DNA from: JACKIC01 sp964392305
Lineage (GTDB): Bacteria; Planctomycetota; UBA1135; UBA2386
DNA: 64,000 nucleotides
Direction: 5' to 3'
Assembly (NCBI GenBank): GCA_964392305.1
Contig: CAYMPV010000003.1
Location: forward strand, 1-64,000
A model generated the notes under the pieces. It did not search any database and was not told the DNA's origin. It saw nothing but the letters and a program-made list of their open reading frames with translations. A program made the position numbers and the translations under genes. Positions 52,612 to 62,609 of this stretch are shown here, one piece after another (the stretch's first letter is position 1; every line of letters starts with the position of its first letter).

Positions 52612-53423
52612 GCAACACACACGACTATCCGTTGACCGCCGCGCAGCGCCGCACCTTCGCCGAAGACGGCTGGGTGCACCTGCCCGGCTTCCTCAGCGAA
52701 GCCGAACTGCAGCCGCTCGAAACGATCTACTGGCAACTGCTGCGCCGCGAGATCCCGGTCGTCGGCCGCGACTACTGCGACATGACCGGCCGCTACGATC
52801 GGCCGATCGAGCAGTTCGCGATCCTCAACGTGATGCTGCCGCGCCGTTACCACCCGCCGCTCGCGGGCAACGTCTATGAACGGCGCGCCGCCGCGGTGGC
52901 GCGGGCGCTGTGCGGCGACGACCTGCAGCTCGACTACGACCAGCTGGTCGCCAAACCGCCGCACCAGGCCGAGGCGGTGTTCCACTGGCACCAGGACCTC
53001 GGTTACTGGCCCGACACCACCGATACGCGCACCGCGTCGTTCTGGCTGGCGCTCGACGACACCGACGAGGGCAACGGCTGCGTGCAGTTCGTCGACGGCT
53101 CGCACGCCGAACCCGAGCTGCGCGGCCACGAACCGCTGCTCGGCGACCGCGGCGAGAACCACACCATGGTCGCCGTCGTCGATCCCGCCGTCGATCGCAT
53201 CCGCCCCGCACGGCTGCGGCGCGGCGACGTCAGCGTGCACCACGAACGCACCGTGCACGGCTCGGGCGGCAACACCTCCGATCGTTGGCGACGCGGCTAC
53301 GTGGTCGCCTTCCGCAGCGCCGCGGCGGTCGCGGCCGAACGCGCGATGGGCTTCACGCACTCGCACAACGACGCTGCCGAGGTGCTGGCGGCGGTCGCGG
53401 CGCAGCGGCGACGGCACGCATGA
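52608..53423 (+). CDS. Phytanoyl-CoA dioxygenase (PhyH) family protein
   Basis: This is a 271-aa Fe(II)/2-oxoglutarate-dependent oxygenase. The facial triad is His128 and Asp130 (FHWHQDLGYWP) with distal His217 (ERTVHGSGGN). The arginine that binds 2-oxoglutarate lies near 227-229 (RWRRGYVV). The N-terminal GWVHLPGFLSEAEL segment is the usual family opening. It may hydroxylate a small molecule or lipid, but the substrate is unknown. The ATG overlaps the stop of the GalT-like gene, so it belongs to the three-gene operon. Confidence 0.85.
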   Translation: MSNTHDYPLTAAQRRTFAEDGWVHLPGFLSEAELQPLETIYWQLLRREIPVVGRDYCDMTGRYDRPIEQFAILNVMLPRRYHPPLAGNVYERRAAAVARALCGDDLQLDYDQLVAKPPHQAEAVFHWHQDLGYWPDTTDTRTASFWLALDDTDEGNGCVQFVDGSHAEPELRGHEPLLGDRGENHTMVAVVDPAVDRIRPARLRRGDVSVHHERTVHGSGGNTSDRWRRGYVVAFRSAAAVAAERAMGFTHSHNDAAEVLAAVAAQRRRHA

Positions 53424-53560
53424 GCGTCGGGCGAACCGCCGCAGCGGTCGCCGGGCGAATCGCTCGTCGCGACGCGAGTTAGCGGAGTCGGTGCTTTCCT
53501 GCCCCCCGCCGCTCCGTATGTTCTGCCGGTCCACTCGTCCCGCCCTCTCGAGGTGATTCC

Positions 53561-55207
53561 TTGACGCAGAAGCAAGAATGGGGCTCACGCCTCGGTGTGA
53601 TCCTCGCGGTGTCCGGATCGGCCGTCGGTCTCGGCAACTTCCTGAGGTTCCCGGGCCAGGCGGCCCAGAACGGTGGCGGATCGTTCATGATCCCCTACTT
53701 CCTGGCGCTCCTGCTGCTCGGTATCCCGATCGGCTGGGCGGAGTGGTCGATGGGCCGCTACGGCGGCCGCAAGGGCTTCCACAGCGCGCCGGCGATCCTC
53801 GGGGTCGTCGGCAAGGGCTCGATCGCGCGTTACCTCGGCGTGATCGGCGTGCTGATCCCGCTCGCGGTCTACTTCTACTACATCCTGATCGAGAGCTGGT
53901 GCCTCGCGTACGCCTATGACTACTTCGTCGGCGGTGGCGTCGGCATCGACAACACCGCGGCGATCACCGAGCAGACCAAGGTCGCCAACGACCACTTCGA
54001 CGAGTTCACCGGCGCCAACTTCGACGGCGTGATGCTCGACGGATCGTTCCACCAATCGGTGGTGTTCTGGGCGATCGTGTTCGCGATCAACGTGACCCTG
54101 GTCTACCGCGGCATCTCCAAGGGCATCGAGAAGTTCTGCCAGTTCGCGATGCCGATCATGGCGGTGTGTGCGCTGATCGTACTGGCTCGCGTGCTGACGC
54201 TGGGCACGCCCGACCCGAACAATCCCGATCAGAACGTCTGGAACGGCCTGGGTCAGATGTGGAACCCGTCGTTCGAAGTGCTGAAGAACCCGCAGACGTG
54301 GCTCGCCGCCGCCGGCCAGATCTTCTTCAGCCTGTCGGTAGGCTTCGGCGTGATCATCAACTACGCCTCCTACATGAAGAAGAAGGACGACGTGGTGGTG
54401 TCGGGCCTGACGTCGTCGGCTACCAACGAGCTGTTCGAGGTCGGCTTCGGCGGCATGATCACGATCCCGGCTGCGTTCGTTTTCCTGGGCGCAACGGGCA
54501 CGATCGCCGCGGTGCAGACCGGCACCTTCGGCCTGGGCTTCAAGACCCTGCCCGTGGTGTTCGCGCAGATGCCGGCCGGCAACCTGATCGGCGGCTTCTG
54601 GTTCTTCATGCTGTTCCTCGCCGCGATCACCAGTTCGCTGTCGATGCTGCAGCCGACACTCGCGTTCTTCGAGGAAGCACTCGGCGTCAGCCGCCAGAAG
54701 GCGACGACGATGCTGGTCGGCATCTCCCTGCTGGGCTCGATGTTCGTGCTCTACTACAGCAAGGGCCTGACCGCGCTGGGCGTCATCGACGACTGGGTCG
54801 GCACGCTCGGCATCTTCGTGCTGGCGATGGTGCAGATCGTCTGCTTCGGCTGGGTGTTCGGCATCGACCGCGGCTGGAAGGAACTGCACCAGGGCGCCCA
54901 GATCCGCCTGTGGCCGGTGTTCAAGTTCGTGATGCGTTACCTGACGCCACTGTTCCTGATCGTGGTGTTCATCGCGTTCTGCGTGAACAACCTCGGCGCC
55001 TGGATCACGGCCGTCGCCGAGAACCCAGTCAAGCAGATGACCATCGGCCTGATCGTGGCCACGATCGTCCTGCTGGTCATCATCACGCGCATCGGCGAGA
55101 AGCGCTGGCGCGCGATGGGCCTGGATCTCGACGGCAAACTGCCGCCGCCTGACGAATCCCCCAGCAAGGAACCGATGCCGATCTTCCACGAACGAGGCAA
55201 GCAATGA
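53561..55207 (+). CDS. Sodium-dependent transporter, NSS (SNF) family
   Basis: The 548-aa transporter of the neurotransmitter:sodium symporter family has about 12 helices. It opens WGSRLGVILAVSGSAVGLGNFLRFPG, the TM1 G-x-A-V-G-L-G-N-x-W/L-R-F-P signature with sodium and substrate ligands. TM6 includes LSVGFGVIINYASYM, and TM8 includes LFLAAITSSLSMLQP. NSS members import amino acids with sodium. A TTG start at 53561 is preceded by GAGGTGA. The last codons overlap a small single-helix gene of MetS type, which fits a methionine/alanine-type importer. Confidence 0.92.
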   Translation: MTQKQEWGSRLGVILAVSGSAVGLGNFLRFPGQAAQNGGGSFMIPYFLALLLLGIPIGWAEWSMGRYGGRKGFHSAPAILGVVGKGSIARYLGVIGVLIPLAVYFYYILIESWCLAYAYDYFVGGGVGIDNTAAITEQTKVANDHFDEFTGANFDGVMLDGSFHQSVVFWAIVFAINVTLVYRGISKGIEKFCQFAMPIMAVCALIVLARVLTLGTPDPNNPDQNVWNGLGQMWNPSFEVLKNPQTWLAAAGQIFFSLSVGFGVIINYASYMKKKDDVVVSGLTSSATNELFEVGFGGMITIPAAFVFLGATGTIAAVQTGTFGLGFKTLPVVFAQMPAGNLIGGFWFFMLFLAAITSSLSMLQPTLAFFEEALGVSRQKATTMLVGISLLGSMFVLYYSKGLTALGVIDDWVGTLGIFVLAMVQIVCFGWVFGIDRGWKELHQGAQIRLWPVFKFVMRYLTPLFLIVVFIAFCVNNLGAWITAVAENPVKQMTIGLIVATIVLLVIITRIGEKRWRAMGLDLDGKLPPPDESPSKEPMPIFHERGKQ

Positions 55208-55338
55208 GCACCGCCGGCCTGATCTCCATGTTCCTGAGCCTGTGTTTCGTGATCGGGCTCGTCAGCTGGTGTTACTACCGCGTGCTGACGGCGCCGACGC
55301 CGCCTCCCGAAGAGACGGAACACTTCCACAGCGCCTGA
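55204..55338 (+). CDS. MetS-like small subunit of the NSS transporter, 44 aa
   Basis: ATG 55204-55206 overlaps the transporter stop (ATGA), with GAGG 7 nt upstream. The product MSTAGLISMFLSLCFVIGLV then SWCYYRVLTAPTPPPEETEH is one membrane helix followed by a short proline/acidic tail. This matches the MetS/NSS small-subunit pattern described for MetPS of Corynebacterium (short helix, translationally coupled to the NSS gene). It is presumed to be a required accessory of the transporter. The stop is 14 nt before the convergent gene. Confidence 0.78.
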   Translation: MSTAGLISMFLSLCFVIGLVSWCYYRVLTAPTPPPEETEHFHSA

Positions 55339-55351
55339 CGCGCGGCTGGTC

Positions 55352-56391
55352 TTACTGGCCGCCGCCCGACTTGTCCGGCGCGCCGGGCTCACCACCGCCC
55401 TTGTCGTCGCCGGGTTTGCCTTCGGCCTCGTCGTCAGCGACCTCCTCCTCGGGCAGCAACGCCTGCGTCTCGAGCCAGGCCAGGAAGTCCTTCTCCAGCT
55501 CGACCATGTCGATGCCCTTGAAGGCCTTGGCGGTGACGACCTCCATGTTGGTGTCGCGACTGACGAGCTGCACGAACAGCGGCACGACCTTCTCGTACTT
55601 CTTGTTGCCCGAGTGCAGCAAGAACTGGCACAAACCCCAGCCCTGGGCGTAGCAGATGCTCGGGTTGCTGTAGTAGTCGGCCTTGGAGTACTTGATCAGG
55701 TCGGCGAGCGGCACGAACCGGTCCTGCTTGACCGCCGCCTTCAACACCGCGAGCCGCATGCCGTTCTTGCCGCCGAGGTCCGCCTTCTTCTTGCGCCCTT
55801 TCGTCTCGCGCGGACTTGCCGTGTAGAAGTAGTCGCCCATGCCTTCGTTGAGCCACGAGCGGCGGCGCCGAGGATGTCCATCTTCATGATGTCCTCCATC
55901 TGCGCGCGCCGACGGGCGGCGGCCCCCTTGGCCGCGTCGGGACCGGTCACGGCCGCCTCGATCTTCTCCTCGTCGCTCCACTTGCCCGTGTCGTAGCAGA
56001 CCATCTCGCGGTCCATGGGGCTGTAGTAGGCACCGGCGCCGGGCGGCGCGCCGTACTGCAAGAACGCCTGCCGATCCTTGAGCAGCTTGATCGCCTGGCG
56101 CTTGGCGCCGCCCTTGTCGGGCCGGAACATGCTGCGGTAGACGGCGTTCATCACCTCCATGTGCTCGGCGAGGCGTTTGGCCTTCTCGAGGCCTGCTTGC
56201 GACTGGACCTGGTAGTAGCGCGATTCGTAGATCACCCAACCCTCGGGCACCTTGTTGGCGGTGTTCCATGGACCAGGCTTGATCTCCCCGCCATTGCGCT
56301 GCGCAGTGAGCGGTGTGGCTACGAGGGTGGCGACGAGGGCGGCGAGCGCCACCACGGGCAGCGCACAGGTTGCGGAACGAGGCTTGGTCAT
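55352..56391 (-). pseudogene. DUF1570-like secreted protein, frameshifted
   Basis: The N-terminal frame starts MTKPRSATC with a signal peptide (ALPVVALAALVATLVATPLTAQ). It runs to about 55860 with helical sequence (LEKAKRLAEHMEVMNAVYRS; SPMDREMVCYDTGKW). Homologous-looking sequence then continues in another frame: SWLNEGMGDYFYTASPRE, the W-L-x-E-G-x-x-x-Y-F motif that follows the zinc HExxH in DUF1570/gluzincin-like proteins. It goes on to the end near 55352. The expected HExxH helix is not found in either frame at the junction. Either a small deletion plus frameshift destroyed the gene, or the sequence has an error there. An acidic Gly-rich tail ends the second half. Confidence 0.65.
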
Positions 56392-56444
56392 GGCGGCGGT
56401 TCGGAGCGGCATCCTACCCACTCGGACCGGCCGACGACCTCGGA

Positions 56445-56969
56445 TCAGGCGTCACCGCGGCGCATTTCCCGCCGCACGCAGCGCTGGCCGGCGACGAACA
56501 TCACCACGACGACGAGCCCGATGGCGGCGATCGGCAGCAACACCGGCCACGCCGGCAGCGTGGCCCATTCGCCCGAGGCAACGCGCGCTCCACCCACCAC
56601 CAGCCACGCGAACATGACCTGCAGCAGCAGCACGATCCAGGTCAACCCCATCACCAGTGGCAACACCGCACGCACCCGCCCGGCTTCGGGCAGCGCCGCA
56701 AACCGCCGCTTGTCGGGCACGTTGAGCCAGGGCGAATTGCGCCGCGCCATCCCCATGACCCAGCGCGGCAGCAGCAACCCCATGACGACGCCGAGCAGCG
56801 TGCCCAGCGCCGGCAGGCCGAACCAACTCAGCACGCTCTTGTCGACCCAACGATCGGGTTGACCGCCGAGGTCGTAGTGCATCGGGATGCGCGCCGGCAG
56901 GTCGGGCCATGCCAGCACGGCGAGTACCCAGACGGCGAGCATCGACAGTATCAGCAGGCTGCGCAGCAT
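56445..56969 (-). CDS. DUF1648-like membrane protein
   Basis: The 174-aa protein has about four helices. It starts MLRSLLILSMLAVWVLAVLAW, followed by LPARIPMHYDLGGQPDRWVDKS, the DUF1648 motif (P-x-H-x-x-x-G-x-x-D) seen in SdpI-like immunity proteins and related membrane proteins. Later helices are near 105-130 and 140-165. A short basic tail ends RREMRRGDA. The start at 56969 was chosen over the upstream TTG. No SdpC-type partner is visible, so an immunity role is not claimed. Confidence 0.72.
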   Translation of the reverse strand: MLRSLLILSMLAVWVLAVLAWPDLPARIPMHYDLGGQPDRWVDKSVLSWFGLPALGTLLGVVMGLLLPRWVMGMARRNSPWLNVPDKRRFAALPEAGRVRAVLPLVMGLTWIVLLLQVMFAWLVVGGARVASGEWATLPAWPVLLPIAAIGLVVVVMFVAGQRCVRREMRRGDA

Positions 56970-57005
56970 CGGTGGTGGCCTTTGCAAGCGTTCCGCAGAC
57001 CTCGA

Positions 57006-58406
<1,401 letters not shown>

Positions 58407-58506
58407 GCTTGTTCCAACTCCCGCGTCGCCGCGGGTCACGTGATTGCGGCCGACGATGTTGGCGTCGGCGGCGACAGGATCAAGCGTGCTGGTGGCATCC
58501 GGCGCA

Positions 58507-58541
58507 CAAGGGTGCCAAAGCACCTCGGCGCGCCACCCTTG
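58507..58541 (-). terminator. Hairpin after the DUF2167 gene
   Basis: CAAGGGTG (58507-58514) pairs with CACCCTTG (58534-58541), an 8-bp stem with a 19-nt loop. It lies 4 nt past the DUF2167 stop on the minus strand. There is no U-tract. Confidence 0.4.
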
Positions 58542-58545
58542 GCGG

Positions 58546-59517
58546 CTACGCCGCGTTCTCTTCGGCGCGCTCGTCCTTCTTGCGGCCCGAGAACACCTTG
58601 ACCAGCGCCGCACCCGCAACCGCGAGCACGACCAGCAGCGGTTTGAGGAACTTGAGCAGCAGCACCCCGAGCTTGGCGAACAGGCCCGCCTTGAGCGCGA
58701 GCTTGCCGGCGACCAGGCCGCCGATGCCGTAGGCCGCGACCTTGTCGTAGGCAGGGTCGAAGTTCTCGTAGCGCTGGCCTTCGACGAAGTCGGTGACGGT
58801 GAGCAGGTTCTTGCTGTGCGCGGCGACCTGGGCAAGTTGCTCGATGCTGCCGACACCCTGCACGACGAGGTGCCCGGTGCGGCCCAGGATGCGCACGTTG
58901 TAGTTGAGAGTCGGTTCGTCCTCGCCTTCGAACTGCAGCTTGGTCGCCCAGTAGAGCTTGTGCTGCGCTTTGTCGTAGTGCGGCGGTTCAGCCCAACCGA
59001 GCAGTTCGACCGTCTGCAGGCCGGCCTTCTTGCGTTCCTTGCTGCCCTCCTTGGCTCCTTCCTTCATGGTCGTCAGCAACTCGGTGAAGTCGGGATTCTC
59101 GTCGTCCTCGACGTGCCCCTCGTCGGCGTAGCTGTAGACCGCGAACATCCCGGAGTCGTCGTGATCGGGCGGGAACGCGACGCCGAGCACGCTGGGATCG
59201 CGCGGGTTGCCGATCTCCTCGAGGAACCGCTGCGCGTGGCGGTTGGCGAGGTAGAGCCAACCACTCTCGAGCTTGACCTCGGCCCACTTGCCGATCTGGA
59301 CCGTGCCTTCGACGGGCTCGTACTCGGCGAGGCGCTGCTTGAGCGAACGCGCGTCCGTCTGCTCGGCCTCGGTTGCGCCAGCCTCCGCCGCGCCAGCGCT
59401 TGGCGCCGGCGTCTCGTGAGCCCCGGGCTCACCCTGCCCCTGTTGTGCGGCCAGCGCCGCGGACAGGCAGAAGGACGACAGGCCGAGCAAGAACAGTGAC
59501 GTGAGGGCGTGCTTCAT
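58546..59517 (-). CDS. DUF2167 family membrane protein
   Basis: The 323-aa exported protein has a signal peptide (MKHALTSLFLLGLSSFCLSA). A low-complexity Ala/Glu-rich linker (residues 30-55) follows, then the DUF2167 domain: AEVKLESGWLYLANRHAQRF, VYSYADEGHVEDDE, and LNYNVRILGRTGHLVVQGVG. Two closely spaced C-terminal helices (LVAGKLALKAGLFAKLGVLL, FLKPLLVVLAVAGAALV) and a Lys/Glu-rich tail end the chain. The family is a common bacterial membrane-associated one whose function is unknown. The gene stands alone between asnS and fumarase. Confidence 0.82.
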   Translation of the reverse strand: MKHALTSLFLLGLSSFCLSAALAAQQGQGEPGAHETPAPSAGAAEAGATEAEQTDARSLKQRLAEYEPVEGTVQIGKWAEVKLESGWLYLANRHAQRFLEEIGNPRDPSVLGVAFPPDHDDSGMFAVYSYADEGHVEDDENPDFTELLTTMKEGAKEGSKERKKAGLQTVELLGWAEPPHYDKAQHKLYWATKLQFEGEDEPTLNYNVRILGRTGHLVVQGVGSIEQLAQVAAHSKNLLTVTDFVEGQRYENFDPAYDKVAAYGIGGLVAGKLALKAGLFAKLGVLLLKFLKPLLVVLAVAGAALVKVFSGRKKDERAEENAA

Positions 59518-59536
59518 GGCGAGTGCGATGGAGTGG

Positions 59537-59556
59537 CGGGGCCCTTCCTGGCCCCG
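59537..59556. terminator. Perfect hairpin between fumarase and DUF2167 genes
   Basis: CGGGGCC (59537-59543) pairs with GGCCCCG (59550-59556) around a 6-nt loop. It is downstream of fumarase and 20 nt upstream of the DUF2167 start. It may end the fumarase transcript or fold in the DUF2167 leader. Confidence 0.35.
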
Positions 59557-59638
59557 GGTGCGCGGACCGTAGACACGATCCGCGGAGCCGCCAAGCCCGG
59601 GTTTGGGTTGCGCGAAGAATTCCTCGGCGCCCCCCGAC

Positions 59639-61240
59639 CTACGCGAAGAAGTCGTTGCCCTTGTCGTCCACCACCAAGAACGCCGGGAAGTCCTTCACCT
59701 CGATCTTCCACACCGACTCCATGCCGAGGTCCGCGAAGTCGAGCACCTCGACCTTGGTGATGGAGTCCTGCGCGAGGATTGCTGCGGGGCCACCGATCGA
59801 GCCCAGGTAGAAGCCCGAGTACTTCTTGCACGCGTCGGTGACCGCGCGACTGCGGTTGCCCTTGGCGAGCATCACGAAGCTGCCGCCGGCGGCCTGGAAC
59901 TGGTCGACGTAGGCGTCCATGCGGCCCGCGGTGGTCGGGCCGAAGCTGCCCGACGCCATGCCGGTCGGCGTCTTCGCGGGGCCCGCGTAGTAGACGACGT
60001 GGTCCTTGAAGTACTGCGGCAGGCCCTCGCCGCGGTCGAGGCGTTCCTTGAGCCGCGCGTGGGCGATGTCGCGCGCGACGACCATCGGGCCGGTCAGCGA
60101 GAAGCGGGTCTTGATCGGATACTTGCCCAGCGTCTGGCGGATCTCGTTCATCGGCCGCGAAAGGTCGATCTTCACCACCTCGCCGGCGAGCCTGGCCTCG
60201 TCGACCTCGGGCAGGAAGCGCGCCGGGTTGGTCTCGAGCTGCTCGAGGAACACGCCGTCCTTGGTGATCTTGCCCAGAGCCTGACGGTCGGCGCTGCACG
60301 ACACGCCCATGCCGACCGGGCAGCTGGCGCCGTGGCGCGGCAGACGGATCACACGCACGTCGTGACAGAAGTACTTGCCGCCGAACTGCGCGCCGATGCC
60401 GTTCTTGCGGGTGATCTCGAGCACCTGCTGCTCGAGCTGCAGGTCGCGGAAGGCGCGGCCGTGCTCGTTGCCGCTCGTCGGCAGCGTGTCGAGATAACGC
60501 GCGCTGGCGAGCTTGACGGTCTTGAGCGTGAACTCGGCCGACATGCCGCCGACCACGATCGCGAGGTGGTACGGCGGGCACGCGGCGGTGCCGAGCTTGC
60601 GCGACTCCTTGTCGATCCAGGCGAGCAGCGACTTCTCGTTGAGCAGCGCCTTGGTCTCCTGATACAGGAACGTCTTGTTCGCCGAGCCGCCGCCCTTGGT
60701 AAGGAACAGGAAGTGGTACTCGTCGCCCTTGGTGGCGTAGAGCTCGATCTGCGCGGGCAGGTTGTCACCGGTGTTCTTCTCGGTGTACATGTCGAGCGGC
60801 GCCATCTGCGAGTAACGCAGGTTGGTCTCGGTGAAGGTGCGGTAGACACCCTCGCTGATCGCGGCCTCGTCGTCGCCGGTCGTCCACACGTCCTGGCCCT
60901 TCTTGCCGATCACGATCGCGGTGCCGGTGTCCTGGCATCCGGGCAGCACCATGCCGGCCGAGACGTTCGCGTTCTTGAGCAACTGCAGCGCGACGAAGCG
61001 GTCGTTGGCCGAGGCCTCGGGGTCGTCGAGGATGTCGCGCAGCTGCTGCAGGTGGCCGGGGCGCAGCAGGTGGCTGATGTCGCGGATCGCCGCGAACGTC
61101 AGTTTCTGCAGCGCGGCCGGCTCGATGCGCAGGATGCGGCGCTCGCCGGCGTCGACCAGCGACACGTGGTCCTTGGTGATCAGGCGGTACGGCGTGTTGC
61201 TCTCGCCGAGCTCGAAGACCGGTTGGAACGTGAACGACAT
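59639..61240 (-). CDS. fumA: Fumarate hydratase, class I (iron-sulfur)
   Basis: This enzyme interconverts fumarate and malate in the TCA cycle using a [4Fe-4S] cluster. The 533-aa protein carries the three cluster cysteines expected for FumA-type enzymes: Cys102 in LPGCQDTGTA, Cys221 in TAACPPYHL and Cys307 in HGASCPVGMG. The alpha domain is followed by the beta domain (LTGPMVVARDIAHARLKERL; ASGSFGPTTAGRMDAYVDQF), fused in one chain as in the homodimeric class. The start MSFTFQPVFELG was preferred to an in-frame codon 13 residues upstream. The cluster makes it oxygen-sensitive. Confidence 0.95.
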   Translation of the reverse strand: MSFTFQPVFELGESNTPYRLITKDHVSLVDAGERRILRIEPAALQKLTFAAIRDISHLLRPGHLQQLRDILDDPEASANDRFVALQLLKNANVSAGMVLPGCQDTGTAIVIGKKGQDVWTTGDDEAAISEGVYRTFTETNLRYSQMAPLDMYTEKNTGDNLPAQIELYATKGDEYHFLFLTKGGGSANKTFLYQETKALLNEKSLLAWIDKESRKLGTAACPPYHLAIVVGGMSAEFTLKTVKLASARYLDTLPTSGNEHGRAFRDLQLEQQVLEITRKNGIGAQFGGKYFCHDVRVIRLPRHGASCPVGMGVSCSADRQALGKITKDGVFLEQLETNPARFLPEVDEARLAGEVVKIDLSRPMNEIRQTLGKYPIKTRFSLTGPMVVARDIAHARLKERLDRGEGLPQYFKDHVVYYAGPAKTPTGMASGSFGPTTAGRMDAYVDQFQAAGGSFVMLAKGNRSRAVTDACKKYSGFYLGSIGGPAAILAQDSITKVEVLDFADLGMESVWKIEVKDFPAFLVVDDKGNDFFA

Positions 61241-61283
61241 CGCAGCAGCTAACCTCGCTGCCGCCGACGATTCCACCACCCAT

Positions 61284-61306
61284 GCCGCCGCGCGCCACGC
61301 GGCGGC
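61284..61306 (-). terminator. Perfect 9-bp hairpin 3 nt after the LamG gene
   Basis: GCCGCCGCG (61284-61292) pairs with CGCGGCGGC (61298-61306) around a 5-nt loop. It sits immediately past the stop of the LamG protein on the minus strand. There is no U-tract. Confidence 0.5.
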
Positions 61307-61309
61307 GAC

Positions 61310-62470
61310 TCAACGGCCGATCATCGCCAGCGCCGCGGGGCTCAGTTCGAGTCCGGCGCCCAAGGTGATGCCCTGCAGCGACAGCGTCGTGCCGCCGAAC
61401 CCGGTGGCCGCCGGCACGGCGAACGCGAACGGGTTGGAGCTGCCGGCGGGGCCCATCACGCCGATGACCGAAGTGGCGAGGTTCTGCTGGTAGAGCGTGC
61501 AGCCGGGAAAACCGAATGCCCCCAGATCGACGGGCGCGATCGGGCCCAGGCCGATGCCGACCAGCGCCAGCGCATTGGGCTCGCCGCGGAACATCTGCAC
61601 GTAGATCGTGCCGCCGTGTTGCGCGCTGCCGGTGATGGCGAGGTCGAGCGGTCCCTGGCCACAGCCGTAGCCGAAGCCGGCGAGGCTCGCGGCGATCACG
61701 GGCGGATCGATGCCCATGAACAGCAGGCTGGCGTCGACCACATCGAGCCGGCTGCCGAAGACGCGCACGTCGTCGACCAGGCCGAGCAACGGCGCCGCGA
61801 CGGTGCTGTTGCGCACGACTGCGCCGAGCGTGACGCTGGTCATCGTGAACGTGCCGCGCAGCGGCGACAGCGGCCCCCAGTTCCAGCGGGAGTAGTCGTG
61901 GCTCGAGTCGAACACGCCATCGACGAAGATCGTCGCCAGGCCGGCGTGTTCGCTGTAGACGACGTGATGCCATTGGTCGTCGAACACGACCGCGGTGCTG
62001 TGCAGGATGCACACCTCGGCAGGGTTGTCGTTGCGCAAGAACACGCGCAGCTTGTCGGTCGTCGCCGCCGCGGTGCTGCCCGAACCCAACGAGAACAGCG
62101 GCCCGATTCCCGTCGGCGTCGCCTGCTGCTCGGAGTAGACGCGGCGGTCGGACTGCGCGGGCGCCTTGATCCAGAACGCGATCGAGAACGGGGCGCCGCG
62201 GCCGCCATAGATCGGCAATCCGGCAACCAGGGTCACCGCCACGTAGTCGTCGACGCCGTCGAACGACAGCGCGTTGCCGACGTTGCCGGCCACCCACGGC
62301 GCCGCGCCGAAATTGACGAGCGTGCCGTCGTTGCCGTTCGTCGAGCTGTCGCTCGCGACGACGCCCGTGGTCTCGTCGAGGCGCCAATGGGCGATGCGTG
62401 GCGGGCTCTGGGCCAAGGCGACGGTGGCCACGAGGGCAATCGACAGGATCAGTACGAACGAACGGTGCAT
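61310..62470 (-). CDS. Secreted LamG-domain protein with YGxGC C-terminal domain
   Basis: The 386-aa exported protein has a signal peptide (MHRSFVLILSIALVATVALA). A LamG/concanavalin-like domain follows: IAHWRLDETTGVVASDSSTN, GNALSFDGVDDYVAV, HHVVYSEHAGLATIFVDGV, and GLVDDVRVFGSRLD. That is the usual L-D-E...G-x-x-G...G-L-I-D-D-V-R-V pattern. The C-terminal 115 residues (FGYGCGQGPLDL ... GFPGCTLYQQ ... ALAMIGR) form the same domain type as the neighbouring Kelch-like protein. A perfect AAGGAGGT lies upstream of the ATG. It probably binds carbohydrate or protein outside the cell. No enzyme motif is present. Confidence 0.78.
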   Translation of the reverse strand: MHRSFVLILSIALVATVALAQSPPRIAHWRLDETTGVVASDSSTNGNDGTLVNFGAAPWVAGNVGNALSFDGVDDYVAVTLVAGLPIYGGRGAPFSIAFWIKAPAQSDRRVYSEQQATPTGIGPLFSLGSGSTAAATTDKLRVFLRNDNPAEVCILHSTAVVFDDQWHHVVYSEHAGLATIFVDGVFDSSHDYSRWNWGPLSPLRGTFTMTSVTLGAVVRNSTVAAPLLGLVDDVRVFGSRLDVVDASLLFMGIDPPVIAASLAGFGYGCGQGPLDLAITGSAQHGGTIYVQMFRGEPNALALVGIGLGPIAPVDLGAFGFPGCTLYQQNLATSVIGVMGPAGSSNPFAFAVPAATGFGGTTLSLQGITLGAGLELSPAALAMIGR

Positions 62471-62609
62471 GGCGATACCTCCTTCGGTGAAGCGACGCCC
62501 CCACCCCGGAGCGGACAAGGACACCATAACCATCTGACAGGCGTGTCGCCCTGGTCCGCAACCGTCACGTGTCTTGCCCCAGTTGGCAGGCTGGCGGCCG
62601 CCGCTGGTG

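Noticed and set aside
53422..53484. 20-codon frame overlapping the PhyH stop by ATGA
   Set aside because: It is too short, has no helix or motif, and its basic composition is that of random GC-rich sequence.
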